Source: Clostridia bacterium
GTDB taxonomy: Bacteria; Bacillota; Clostridia; Christensenellales; CALWSW01
Direction: 5' to 3'
NCBI GenBank assembly: GCA_019421925.1
Contig: JAHZEH010000037.1
Span: 1-12,322 of the forward strand
Length of the DNA stretch: 12,322 nt
Shown here: positions 1 to 6,757 of the stretch, in pieces
How positions within the stretch are numbered: the stretch's first letter is position 1
How the letters are laid out: the number at the start of each line of letters is the position of its first letter
Program-made: the position numbers and the translations under genes
Notes under the pieces: model-generated
The model's database searches: none
What the model was told of the DNA's origin: nothing
Seen by the model: the letters and a program-made list of their open reading frames with translations, nothing else

Positions 1-1
1 G

Positions 2-979
2 ACCTGCACGGTTGAGCTGCTGGGCGGCCGCTTCAAGGGGCAGGTCGTGGAGGGCGTCAACATGCTCAACGGCTCCCTGGAGGCGGACAAAATCTTTGAA
101 GCGGGGGACAAAGCCCAGGTTTATGTCTCCTATCAGGGGGACTCCATCCTCTCGGTCAACATGGTGGACCATTACCGTCTGGATGTGGAGCTGATCCTCG
201 CCCTCTGCTTTGCGGCCCTCCTTCTCCTGTTTGCCGGCAAGACGGGCCTGCGCGCTGTCCTCTCCTTTGTCCTGACTGTGCTGATGATCTGGAAGGTGCT
301 GGTCCCCACCTATCTGAAGGGCTTTGACCCGGTCGTCACCGGTATGCTGGTGACCCTCCTTCTCACTGTCCTCATAATCGCCCTGGTCTACGGCTTTGAC
401 CGCCGCTGCCTGGCCGCTGTGACAGGGGCGGGAGCCGGTCTGGTCATCACCTGCCTCTGCGGCATCCTGTGCACGGGCGCTTTCAAAATACACGGCGCGG
501 TCATGTCCAACTCCGAAAGCCTGCTCTACAGCGGCTACCAGTCCCTCAACCTGACCCGCATCTTTATGGCGAGCATCTTCATCGGCTCCTCCGGCGCGGT
601 CATGGACCTGTCTGTGGACATCACCTCCGCCGTCTATGAGGTCGTGCAGAAAAAGCCGGACATCCCCTGGAAAGAGGCTGTGAAGTCGGGGTTCAACGTG
701 GGCCGCGCCGCCATGGGCACCATGTCCACCACACTCCTTCTGGCCTATTCGGGAAGCTGTATCGCCCTTCTGATGGTATTCATGGCCCAGGGCACCCCCA
801 TCGAGAGCATCCTCAACTATAAATACGTGGCCTCCGAAATCGTCCACACCATCGTGGGCAGCTTCGGCCTGGTCACCGTCGCCCCTCTCACCGCCCTGGC
901 CAGCGGATACCTGCTCACCCACGGCAAAAGAGAGAACGCCACGCCCGCCCCCTCTGAGGAATCCACACAGCAGCAATAG
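2..979 (+). CDS. YibE/F family membrane protein, C-terminal part (5' end outside window)
   Basis: The reading frame is already open at base 2, so the true start lies upstream and about 325 residues are visible. The first 50 or so residues form a soluble segment with the family pattern 'G-R-F-K-G-Q' followed by 'N-M-L-N-G-S-L' and 'G-D-K-A-Q-V'. They are followed by about seven to eight hydrophobic helices. Two conserved family stretches are visible: GSSGAVMDLSVDITSAV, and a later GRAAMGTMSTTLLLAYSG. The C-terminus is a short hydrophilic tail rich in E, S and Q. The family is known as a multi-pass membrane protein of unknown transport role; no substrate can be inferred here. A GTG at 47 could be read as a start, but the upstream codons continue the conserved soluble domain, so the gene is cut by the window edge. 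It is followed by a strong terminator and is transcribed towards the sigma operon. Confidence 0.88.
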   Translation, partial: TCTVELLGGRFKGQVVEGVNMLNGSLEADKIFEAGDKAQVYVSYQGDSILSVNMVDHYRLDVELILALCFAALLLLFAGKTGLRAVLSFVLTVLMIWKVLVPTYLKGFDPVVTGMLVTLLLTVLIIALVYGFDRRCLAAVTGAGAGLVITCLCGILCTGAFKIHGAVMSNSESLLYSGYQSLNLTRIFMASIFIGSSGAVMDLSVDITSAVYEVVQKKPDIPWKEAVKSGFNVGRAAMGTMSTTLLLAYSGSCIALLMVFMAQGTPIESILNYKYVASEIVHTIVGSFGLVTVAPLTALASGYLLTHGKRENATPAPSEESTQQQ

Positions 980-1002
980 CACAAACACAGCTCGGTTTTC
1001 AC

Positions 1003-1030
1003 AAATCCCCCGGTTTTGCCGGGGGATTTT
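1003..1030 (+). terminator. Rho-independent terminator of the YibE/F gene
   Basis: An 11-bp perfect stem (AAATCCCCCGG with CCGGGGGATTT) and a five-base loop lie 23 bases after the TAG stop. The T run of the right arm supplies the U tract on the plus strand. Confidence 0.9.
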
Positions 1031-1100
1031 CTTTGATCAATTTGAAACAAGGAAAATTTAGAAAAGCTGAACGCATGGGCAACGCCATGATGGGAAACAT

Positions 1101-1142
1101 AAAAGGCTTGCCGCCAGTGTTTCACAGGCGGCAAGCCTTTTT
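1101..1142 (-). terminator. Terminator of the sigma/DUF4349/SIMPL operon
   Basis: A perfect 15-bp stem (1101-1115 with 1127-1141) encloses an 11-base loop. It lies about 19 bases beyond the stop of the SIMPL gene on the minus strand. A and T runs at both feet mean it could also stop plus-strand read-through, as a second barrier after the YibE/F terminator. Confidence 0.88.
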
Positions 1143-1160
1143 ATGCGCTCGATTTTCAGA

Positions 1161-1913
1161 TTATTTTGCCAGGAAATACACGGCGGAAACGGAGGCGGAA
1201 ACGGTGATGGTGCCCACGGAGATGGTGGTCCCCAGGTTGGGCGCGGCGGGAGACTCGGCCGTAGTATCCATGACGGCCTCCTCAGCCTCCATGTCGTCCT
1301 CCGCATATTCATAAATAGGATTGTAGCTGTAGTCGCCCGTGCTCAGGGAGGCCACACCGTCGAGCCTGGTCCCCGCGGCCTTGGCCATGGTGGAGGCCCT
1401 CTTCTCGGCCTTCTTGACGGCCTCGCCTACCGCCTGAAGGTAGTACGCCTCGTCGTCCTGGAGATCAAAGCGCACGCTGTTTAACTTGTTGGCGCCGGCG
1501 TTCATGGCGGCGTCCACAACCTTGCTCAGCTTATCAATCTCCTTGACAGTCAGCGTCACGGTGTTCTCCACCCGGTAGCCCGTCACCTTGGGAGTCGAGC
1601 CGGAGTAGTCGTACTGTGTATACATATTGAGGGCGCTGGTCTTGATGTCCTTTTCGGTCAGGCCGGCCTTCTTAACGGCGGCGATCACCTTGTTCATGAT
1701 CTCCGTGTTCTCGCTCTTGGCCTTGTCGGCGCTGGCATCCTGGCTGGTCACACCCAAAGAGACGTAAGCGACGTCGGGCTGCACCTCAACCTTGGCGCTG
1801 GCGGAGACGGAAACCGTGGGCTTCACGCTGGCGGTTGTCGTGGCCGCGAAGGCCGTCGCGCCCAGGGCGCATACCATCAACATGGCCAGTACTACGCAAA
1901 TGGATCTTTTCAT
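1161..1913 (-). CDS. Secreted SIMPL-domain (DUF541, YggE-like) protein
   Basis: 250 residues. The start at 1913 is chosen because the sequence TAAAGGAGG lies eight bases before that ATG. The protein then opens with a classical signal peptide: M-K-R, a hydrophobic core at about 5-20, and an A-F-A cleavage site near residue 23. Residues about 32-245 match the SIMPL/DUF541 pattern: 'VSVSASAKVEVQPDVAYVSLGV', then N-x-x-M-x-x-V, 'K-D-I-K-T-S', a Y-R-V-E-N-T-V strand, and A-x-x-x-A-x-x-K-A near the end. The family is periplasmic or surface-exposed and includes YggE, which is linked to oxidative-stress tolerance, but its molecular function is not known. It is the last gene of the operon, 19 bases after the DUF4349 stop. 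No membrane anchor or sortase signal is seen, so the product is probably released or held by partners. The domain call is firm; the role is open. Confidence 0.92.
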   Translation of the reverse strand: MKRSICVVLAMLMVCALGATAFAATTTASVKPTVSVSASAKVEVQPDVAYVSLGVTSQDASADKAKSENTEIMNKVIAAVKKAGLTEKDIKTSALNMYTQYDYSGSTPKVTGYRVENTVTLTVKEIDKLSKVVDAAMNAGANKLNSVRFDLQDDEAYYLQAVGEAVKKAEKRASTMAKAAGTRLDGVASLSTGDYSYNPIYEYAEDDMEAEEAVMDTTAESPAAPNLGTTISVGTITVSASVSAVYFLAK

Positions 1914-1932
1914 GGGAAGTGCCTCCTTTAAT

Positions 1933-3003
1933 TTAGTCCTCATGCTTATCATCTTCGCGCCCGTCCGCGCGAACCGGATCCTGTTCAGTCCTGCCGGGCC
2001 CCTTGGGGCCGTTCTCATAGGGGCTGCCCCCCTTTCCGCCTTTCCTGACCCGCTTGGACAAAACCTTGCGCCACAGCAGCCAGAGCAACAGGATAATAAT
2101 GGCCAGGATCAGAAGCGCGGGCAGCGCGCCCACCAGCCAGACCAGGGCGTCCTGGAAAAAATCCCCCGTGCCCCGGACCGCGCCGGTAAAGGCCAGACTG
2201 ATGCGCTCCCCCAGGGACTGCTCCGAGGCCTGCGGCCTGGAAAATTCCGTCAGTTCCCGGATATCCAGGCGAACAGTAGAATAGTTGACCTGACTGTCCC
2301 AGCCCCGCAGCTCCGTCTCCAGCGACTCGATCTCATAGCGTACCCGGGCGATCTCCGTCTCCAGAGCCAGAACATCGGCCAGCGTGGCGGCGTCCGTCAA
2401 AATGGCCTCCAGCCGGGCGAGCTGGGTCTCATAGGTCTTCTTCCGTCCCTCCACGTCGTAGTACTGGGAGGTGATGTCGTTGGCGTCCGTGCTCTGGCTG
2501 ATGACAGAAAAGCTCCGGCTCACGCCGCCCAGGAATTCGTCCAGCCGCTCCGCCGGGATGCGCGCCACCAGGTAGGCATACCGCCCGGAGTCCCCCCACT
2601 GCTCCGGTTTCTTGCCCTCCACATTGGTGGACTGGATATAACCGCCCATCTGATCCACTGTCTCCGTCAGGCTCTGGAGGCTCTCATCAAAGGTCTTGGT
2701 CTCCAGGGACATGGAGGCGTTGCGGATGACCTTCTGAGCCCGCGTCTCCCCGTCCGTTTCCAGGGACGTGTTTGCGAGCGACCCCATCCCCTGGGGCGCT
2801 GCTGAAGCCATGGGTTCCGGGGCTGGCATTTCTTCCTGCATGTCCTGGCCGTACTCCTCGCTCCCGCCAAAACCGGCGTCATAGCTCTCTGCCGCCGCGT
2901 CTTTCTGGAGGACGGAACTGGCGGTATTCCCCGAGGCGCAGCCCGTGACTGACAGGGCCAAAACAAGGAATAGGCAAACGGCCTTGGAAGCAAGTGATTT
3001 CAT
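1933..3003 (-). CDS. DUF4349 lipoprotein with C-terminal transmembrane helix
   Basis: 356 residues. The start at 3003 is chosen by an AAAGGAG site eight bases upstream and by the signal sequence that follows. A lipobox V-T-G-C puts the lipidated cysteine at residue 22. Residues 23-85 are a low-complexity linker rich in A, E, G, M and P. The DUF4349 domain spans about 88-255: 'R-K-V-I-R-N-A-S-M-S-L'-like opening, GGYIQS near 120, R-I-P-A near 148, D-I-T-S-Q-Y-Y-D-V-E near 176, and a probable coiled coil at 184-233. One helix lies at about 287-312, followed by a basic tail of about 40 residues. Lipid anchor outside, helix, and positive tail inside implies a protein fixed to the membrane at both ends with a cytoplasmic tail. 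It occupies the slot directly after an ECF sigma gene where an anti-sigma factor is usual, but no zinc-finger anti-sigma domain is present. Function unknown. Confidence 0.9.
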   Translation of the reverse strand: MKSLASKAVCLFLVLALSVTGCASGNTASSVLQKDAAAESYDAGFGGSEEYGQDMQEEMPAPEPMASAAPQGMGSLANTSLETDGETRAQKVIRNASMSLETKTFDESLQSLTETVDQMGGYIQSTNVEGKKPEQWGDSGRYAYLVARIPAERLDEFLGGVSRSFSVISQSTDANDITSQYYDVEGRKKTYETQLARLEAILTDAATLADVLALETEIARVRYEIESLETELRGWDSQVNYSTVRLDIRELTEFSRPQASEQSLGERISLAFTGAVRGTGDFFQDALVWLVGALPALLILAIIILLLWLLWRKVLSKRVRKGGKGGSPYENGPKGPGRTEQDPVRADGREDDKHED

Positions 3004-3045
3004 ATCTCTTTCTCCTTTCCACCCTTTGCCTATAAGACGAACCAA

Positions 3046-3615
3046 TTACTGGAAGCGTTCCCGGTATGGCAATAATTTTTTTTGAAGCTGCGCACGAGCC
3101 CGGTTGATGCGGGATTTCACCGTGCCCAGGCTAGTCCTGGTGGCATCCGCTATCTCCTGATAGGAAAGGCCCTGGACATCGCGCAGCGTCACCGCCACGC
3201 GGTAGTCCGTCTCCAGAGAGGCGATTGCAGCGTTGATAACGGAGGCCAGCTCCTTGCGCTCCAGGCTCTCCTCAGGCTTCTCGCCGTTGTCCTCAAACTG
3301 CATCTTCCCCTCCTCCGTCATGTCGTCGAAGGAGACGGCCGGGCGTTTTTTCTGCCTGCGCAGCTCGTCGAGGCAGGTATTGAGGGTGATGCGGTAGGCC
3401 CAGGCCCCAAAGGAACAGTCCCCTTTGAAGGAGGCAAGGTTGCGGTAAATCTTCACAATAGCGTCCTGCGCCATATCCGCGGCATCCTCCCGGTTGCGCA
3501 TGGTGCGCAGCGCCACGTTGAAGATTTTTTTCTCATATTGGGCCATCAGCGTCTCAAAAGCGCCGGCATCGCCCTTTTGCGCCCTGAGGATTAACAGCTC
3601 GTCCCGCTCTGCCAT
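3046..3615 (-). CDS. ECF-type RNA polymerase sigma factor (sigma-70 family)
   Basis: 189 residues, normal for an extracytoplasmic-function sigma factor. The start at 3615 follows GGAGG by seven bases; the frame is open further upstream but has no better start. Region 2 lies at about 20-88, with the core-binding and -10-recognition signature running from Y-E-K-K-I-F-N-V-A through D-A-A-D-M-A-Q-D to W-A-Y-R-I-T-L-N. An acidic linker follows at about 96-122. Region 4 lies at about 123-178, with the HTH 'GLSYQEIADATRTSLGTVKSRI'. It directs RNA polymerase to a small regulon, usually for envelope stress. It heads the operon with the DUF4349 lipoprotein (42-base gap) and the SIMPL protein, which are likely its targets or regulators. 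The promoter seen upstream is sigma-A-like, so I cannot show autoregulation. Confidence 0.95.
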   Translation of the reverse strand: MAERDELLILRAQKGDAGAFETLMAQYEKKIFNVALRTMRNREDAADMAQDAIVKIYRNLASFKGDCSFGAWAYRITLNTCLDELRRQKKRPAVSFDDMTEEGKMQFEDNGEKPEESLERKELASVINAAIASLETDYRVAVTLRDVQGLSYQEIADATRTSLGTVKSRINRARAQLQKKLLPYRERFQ

Positions 3616-3643
3616 ATCAACTCCTCCTTCCTTACGGATAGGT

Positions 3644-3672
3644 ATCATAGCATGAAAGTTCGTTTTTTTCCA
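3644..3672 (-). promoter_or_regulatory. Sigma-A-like promoter for the ECF sigma operon
   Basis: On the minus strand TGGAAA and TATGAT are separated by 17 bases, and the -10 lies 28 bases before the sigma start codon. The -35 matches the consensus at four of six positions and the -10 at five of six. I did not find a convincing GAAC/CGTC-type ECF promoter at suitable spacing. Confidence 0.55.
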
Positions 3673-3760
3673 CTCCACTCCTCTCAGAATTGGGCATAAA
3701 TTCAATTTTTCACGGTTTGTTTACGATTTGTCCTCAAAATTCTGTTTGCTTCTTCCCATC

Positions 3761-3789
3761 TTGCCAGATTTTTTCCAAAGGGGTACAAT
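3761..3789 (+). promoter_or_regulatory. Sigma-A-like promoter for the xre-type gene
   Basis: TTGCCA and TACAAT are separated by exactly 17 bases. The -10 box ends 37 bases before the ATG, leaving a short leader that contains GGAGG. It is divergent from the sigma-operon promoter, about 90 bases away. Confidence 0.7.
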
Positions 3790-3826
3790 TCCACTGGATA
3801 CAACAACAATAACGGAGGTTCTCCCC

Positions 3827-4267
3827 ATGCAGGAACAGACTTTAGGCAAACGTGTTGCCCAGCTTCGCAGGGACCAGTACATGACCCAGAGGGAATTGGC
3901 CGAGTGCCTGGGCCTCCCGGAGGAGACCGTCCTCCTCTGGGAGCAGGACGCCGCTCTGCCCGGAGAGGAACTCCTTCCCCAGCTGGCCGCGCTTTTGCAG
4001 ATCTCCCCGGAAGAGCTTGGAGCTCCGCCCGCCTCCCCCAAACCTGAGCCGGACGCGCCCACGGCCCCCTGTTCAAGAGCGTCCCGCGCCTCAGCCCCGC
4101 CCTCCGGACTTCTGGACGTCCTCCTGGCCGCCGTGGCCCTGGGAACCGGCGTCGCAACTGCCGTTCTGGCGGCTCTCCAGGAGCTCGCCCCGTCCGCCGC
4201 GCTCCCCCTGCTGGGGATTGGGCAGGCCTGCCTCGCCCTCTGCCTGCTGCTGCGCAGGAACCGATAA
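3827..4267 (+). CDS. Small XRE-family HTH protein with hydrophobic C-terminus
   Basis: 146 residues. The ATG at 3827 is preceded by GGAGG at eight-base spacing and by a good promoter, so the in-frame codons upstream are not translated. Residues about 5-65 form a Cro/C1-type helix-turn-helix domain: 'LGKRVAQLRRDQYMTQRELAE' region, then W-E-Q and 'LAALLQISPEEL'. A linker rich in P, A and S (about 66-93) leads to two hydrophobic segments, about 95-117 and 124-142, ending in L-L-R-R-N-R. This suggests a DNA-binding protein tethered to the membrane by a hairpin. It is divergent from the ECF sigma operon, so it may act in the shared intergenic region; that is inference. Targets are unknown. Confidence 0.85.
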   Translation: MQEQTLGKRVAQLRRDQYMTQRELAECLGLPEETVLLWEQDAALPGEELLPQLAALLQISPEELGAPPASPKPEPDAPTAPCSRASRASAPPSGLLDVLLAAVALGTGVATAVLAALQELAPSAALPLLGIGQACLALCLLLRRNR

Positions 4268-4300
4268 AAAACCGTCCCCATTCGTGTGGGGACGGTTTTT
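4267..4300. terminator. Bidirectional terminator between xre-type gene and ABC-2 permease
   Basis: A 14-bp perfect stem (AAAAACCGTCCCCA with TGGGGACGGTTTTT) has a six-base loop. It begins at the stop codon of the XRE gene and ends 16 bases from the permease stop on the other strand. A and T tracts flank both sides, so it can serve both genes. Confidence 0.9.
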
Positions 4301-4316
4301 ATTTGGGCGGGCAGTT

Positions 4317-4964
4317 CTACAGATCGAGCGCCTCAAAAGAGCGGACAGACCTGCGGTAAGCCAGCCAGGTCAGCAGAGCATAAAGCGCAGCGCCTCCCCC
4401 CAACACAGCCAGTTTGGCCGTCAGATGGGCGGGGTCAGGGGTGTCCAGAACGTCCCTCATGAAGGGCACAAAATGGACGGTGGATTCAGCCAGGAGCATC
4501 AGCAGGAAATACAGGGCGCTCCCCCACACAAAGGGCGCTCCAACTTTCTCCGTATCCCGGTAGTACCGGGTGAAGAATACCCAGTTAAAGAGGCCCAGCA
4601 GCAGAAAGGAGACACCAAAAAAGGAGATGTTTGCATCCATCCCCGCCAGATTGCCGAGCGGGCTTATCCGTCCCCGCAGGATTGCGAAGGGGACGGCCAG
4701 AACCGCCTGCGCCAATTGCAGCGCAACCACCATCAGGAAGCGCGCCTTAACGATCTGCCGCTTGCGGATGGGAAGCAGCATCGAATAGTAGATATCCCGG
4801 TTCTCCCTCCCGTTCAGGCAGATGAAGAATACCCCCAGGCAGGTATAGAAGAAGGTGACATAATAGGGATAATTGGGGATGAGCAGCATGGCGGAAAGCG
4901 CCAGAAAAATGACGGCTGTGGGATGCAGTGCCAGTTTGAATTCCTTATAGAGCAGCTGTTTCAT
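4317..4964 (-). CDS. ABC-2 type transporter permease (ABC2_membrane_5-like)
   Basis: 215 residues with about six hydrophobic segments (roughly 16-30, 36-51, 75-95, 112-131, 146-161, 184-202). The N-terminal M-K-Q-L-L-Y-K-E-F-K-L and the cytoplasmic-loop pattern R-D-I-Y-Y-S-M-L-L-P-I-R-K-R-Q-I-V-x-A-R-F (split across about 56-76) are typical of the small ABC-2 permeases that pair with BcrA/YtrB-like ATPases. It starts only six bases after the ATPase stop; its ribosome site lies in the end of the ATPase gene, which implies coupled translation. Only one permease is present, so the transporter would need a homodimer or a partner coded elsewhere. Substrate unknown; relatives export peptides or antibiotics or act in cell-envelope maintenance. 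Confidence 0.9.
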   Translation of the reverse strand: MKQLLYKEFKLALHPTAVIFLALSAMLLIPNYPYYVTFFYTCLGVFFICLNGRENRDIYYSMLLPIRKRQIVKARFLMVVALQLAQAVLAVPFAILRGRISPLGNLAGMDANISFFGVSFLLLGLFNWVFFTRYYRDTEKVGAPFVWGSALYFLLMLLAESTVHFVPFMRDVLDTPDPAHLTAKLAVLGGGAALYALLTWLAYRRSVRSFEALDL

Positions 4965-4970
4965 CCTCCC

Positions 4971-5801
4971 TCACTCCCTTTCCATATGAACCATAACAGC
5001 CTCCAATGTGGCGCTGCTGACCTGCGCGCCCTCCAGAGGCAGGCTGTCCGCCCTGACCAGGGCGCTGTAGCCGCTGCGCTCCCGCTTGCAGCCGATCAGC
5101 CGCGCCTCAATGGCCGGCTCCCCTTCGAAACGGACCAGCCTGTACTGGGCAAGGAATGCATCCAGTTTTCCGTTGCCAGCAATACTTCCGCCCCGGATAT
5201 AGACGATATTGTCCGCGCATTTCTCGAGATCCGAGGTGATGTGGGTGGAAAAGAAAATGGTGATCCCCTGGTCCCGGGCGAGCATAAGGAAGATATCCAG
5301 CAGCTCCTCCCGGGAGACCGGGTCCAGGCCGCTGGTGGGTTCGTCCAGGATAAGCAGCTCCGCGTTGTGAGAGAGGGCCAGCGCCAGGGAGTACTTGACC
5401 TTCATCCCCTCGGAGAGCTCCTGGGGAGTCTTCCGCTCATCCAGCTGGAACAGCCCCATATAACGGCGGTATGCCCCTTCATCCCAGCGGCTGTAAAACC
5501 GTCTGGTCACGTCCGTGATGGCGGAAATTCTCTTTTGGGGATAGTAGTCGATGCCGCCGGACACGAAGCCGATCCTCTGTTTGATTTCAAATTCATGCGT
5601 CCTGAAGTCCTGGCCGAAAAATGAGATTTCTCCCCGGTCGGGATGCACAAAATTAAGCAGGGATTTGAGCGTCGTGGTCTTTCCCGCCCCGTTGCGCCCT
5701 ATAAAACCCGTTACCTCCCCCTGTCTCAGAGCAAAAGAGACGTCTCTGAGGGCAAAGCCCTCATAGGCCTTGCAGAGATCGCGCACTGACAAAACGTCCA
5801 T
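4971..5801 (-). CDS. ABC transporter ATP-binding protein (ABC-2 partner)
   Basis: 276 residues. Walker A is GRNGAGKTT at 35-43, the signature is the variant L-S-E-G-M at 129-133, Walker B is LLILDEPTSGLDP at 149-161 with catalytic E154, and the switch histidine is H187 in S-T-H. The expected Q-loop glutamine is not obvious in the segment I-G-F-V-S-G-G-I-D (about 77-85). A C-terminal extension of about 70 residues after the core is usual in this subfamily. The start at 5801 follows AAAGGAG by six bases and lies three bases after the regulator's stop. It powers the ABC-2 permease encoded next. The family resembles YtrB/BcrA; the transported substrate cannot be read from the sequence. Confidence 0.95.
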   Translation of the reverse strand: MDVLSVRDLCKAYEGFALRDVSFALRQGEVTGFIGRNGAGKTTTLKSLLNFVHPDRGEISFFGQDFRTHEFEIKQRIGFVSGGIDYYPQKRISAITDVTRRFYSRWDEGAYRRYMGLFQLDERKTPQELSEGMKVKYSLALALSHNAELLILDEPTSGLDPVSREELLDIFLMLARDQGITIFFSTHITSDLEKCADNIVYIRGGSIAGNGKLDAFLAQYRLVRFEGEPAIEARLIGCKRERSGYSALVRADSLPLEGAQVSSATLEAVMVHMERE

Positions 5802-5804
5802 AGT

Positions 5805-6053
5805 TTACTCCTTTGCGCCCTGTTCCTTACTCTGCACGGGCTGCTTTTGCGCCTCAAAGATGGCGTTGGCAAACTGCAAATATCCGTCGTTTTGCACAAT
5901 CGCGATCCCCTGGTTTTTATCCGCCAGGAGAAGCAGAGTGTCCCCGGGTTTGATGTCAAACAGCTCCCTTGCCCCCTTAGGGATCACGATCTGCCCCTTT
6001 TCCCCTACCCTGACGGTGCTGATAAATTTCCCCTCCGGCATTTTTATGGTCAT
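5805..6053 (-). CDS. AbrB/MazE/SpoVT-type DNA-binding regulator
   Basis: 82 residues. Residues about 10-53 form the swapped-hairpin AbrB fold, with the hallmark 'RVGEKGQIVIPKGARELFDIKPGD' core and a following strand L-L-L-L-A-D. The C-terminus (about 58-82) is polar and charged, without a second recognised domain. It is first in a tight operon with the ABC ATPase (three-base gap) and the permease, so a local repressor of that transporter is the likely role. A toxin-antitoxin antidote is a known alternative for this fold, but no toxin gene is adjacent. The start at 6053 follows GGAG by five bases; an internal Met at residue 5 is a less likely start. Confidence 0.9.
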   Translation of the reverse strand: MTIKMPEGKFISTVRVGEKGQIVIPKGARELFDIKPGDTLLLLADKNQGIAIVQNDGYLQFANAIFEAQKQPVQSKEQGAKE

Positions 6054-6088
6054 TCCCTCTCCGGCCCCCTTTTCATATTTTTCTTACT

Positions 6089-6104
6089 TATTATACAAAT
6101 AATA
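6089..6104. promoter_or_regulatory. Candidate operator: inverted repeat covering the -10 box
   Basis: TATTAT-ACAA-ATAATA is a perfect inverted repeat with six-base arms, and one arm is exactly the -10 box of the AbrB operon promoter. AbrB-type proteins favour AT-rich sites, so autorepression is plausible. AT-rich palindromes also arise by chance around -10 boxes. Confidence 0.4.
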
Positions 6105-6127
6105 CTCCGGTGTGCCCTCTTTGTCAA
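6099..6127 (-). promoter_or_regulatory. Near-consensus promoter of the AbrB-ABC operon
   Basis: On the minus strand a perfect TTGACA is followed after 17 bases by TATTAT, about 45 bases before the AbrB start codon. This is the strongest promoter in the window, which fits a gene set held down by a repressor. Confidence 0.8.
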
Positions 6128-6149
6128 TGCCATCCGCCCCAAAACATTA

Positions 6150-6184
6150 AAAAGCGGACGGCGCACCGGCAACCGCCCGCTTTT
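6150..6184 (-). terminator. Terminator of the tspO-like gene
   Basis: A 12-bp stem with one mismatch (6150-6161 with 6173-6184) has an 11-base loop and ends in a T run on the minus strand. It begins 12 bases after the tspO-like stop and separates that gene from the AbrB promoter. Confidence 0.8.
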
Positions 6185-6196
6185 ACCGCGCCCCTG

Positions 6197-6757
6197 TTAA
6201 TTGAGCAGCGCGATGGAAATATTCAGATAGGACGCGAAAGCCACCCACAGGAGCTGAGGCAGGAATACCCTTCCCGCCCAGGGGGATAGCCTGCCAAACT
6301 GGTCCATCGTATAGGCCGTGGCGATGAGCTGCGCCAGAACAATGAGAACTGCCGCCTGGAAGCTCTCCATCAGGAAGAAGACAATTGGCCAGGCCGCCGT
6401 CAGCGCGAGCTGTACGCCAAAGGCTATGAAAGCCCGGCGCCGGGTCTTTGGAGCCCCCTCCGCGCCCCAGGCCAGAGAGAGCCCAATACCCATCAGAACA
6501 TACAGAATGCCCCAAACGATGGGATAGGTCTCCTGATCGGGCGCAAGCGGCGGCAGATCAATCCTGCCATATACGTCCCGGGCGGCATTTCCCGTCAGAA
6601 TGCCAGTCACAAAACCCACAACAATGGGGATTGCCAGGGAGACAATCCAGCGGAACCAGTCGATTTTGCTCCACCAGCCCTCCCGCCGCTTGGCCGGAGC
6701 CTCCTCCTGCCTCTCCTGGTGTTGCTGGGGCGTCTTTCTGCTCGTCACACGCATCAT
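6197..6757 (-). CDS. TspO/MBR (tryptophan-rich sensory protein) family membrane protein
   Basis: 186 residues. The start at 6757 follows AGGAGG by eight bases; in-frame upstream codons lack a ribosome site. Residues 1-30 are a polar extension rich in Q, E, K and R that ordinary TspO proteins (about 150-160 residues) lack. Five helices follow, at about 36-56, 78-98, 108-128, 134-152 and 163-184. Family features include P-P-L-A-P (69-73), Y-P-I-V-W-G-I-L-Y-V-L-M-G (78-90) and a final helix ending W-V-A-F-A-S-Y-L-N-I. The usual 'N-x-x-W-S' of the third helix reads T-A-A-W-P here. TspO proteins bind porphyrins and other tetrapyrroles in the membrane, but their reaction is debated. It is a single-gene unit; no haem gene is nearby. 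Confidence 0.9.
   Translation of the reverse strand: MMRVTSRKTPQQHQERQEEAPAKRREGWWSKIDWFRWIVSLAIPIVVGFVTGILTGNAARDVYGRIDLPPLAPDQETYPIVWGILYVLMGIGLSLAWGAEGAPKTRRRAFIAFGVQLALTAAWPIVFFLMESFQAAVLIVLAQLIATAYTMDQFGRLSPWAGRVFLPQLLWVAFASYLNISIALLN

Noticed and set aside
1792..2805. A plus-strand open frame opposite the DUF4349 and SIMPL genes
   Set aside because: It covers the junction of two co-transcribed, domain-supported genes and their ribosome site, and its product has no recognisable pattern.
4017..5624. A very long plus-strand open frame (about 535 codons) opposite the ABC-2 operon
   Set aside because: It runs antisense to two clear transporter genes, crosses the end of the XRE gene and a terminator, and its translation is low-complexity P/Q/R-rich with no family pattern. 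Such frames arise from GC-rich third codon positions on the other strand.
4971..5801. The L-S-E-G-M signature of the ABC ATPase as a sign of a broken enzyme
   Set aside because: Walker A, Walker B with Glu and the switch His are intact, and signature variants ending in G-M are usual in BcrA/YtrB/NatA-like ATPases that pair with ABC-2 permeases.
5805..6053. The AbrB-fold protein as an antitoxin of a toxin-antitoxin pair
   Set aside because: The next gene is an ABC ATPase three bases away, and no MazF-, PIN- or other toxin-like gene is adjacent. A regulator of the transporter fits better.
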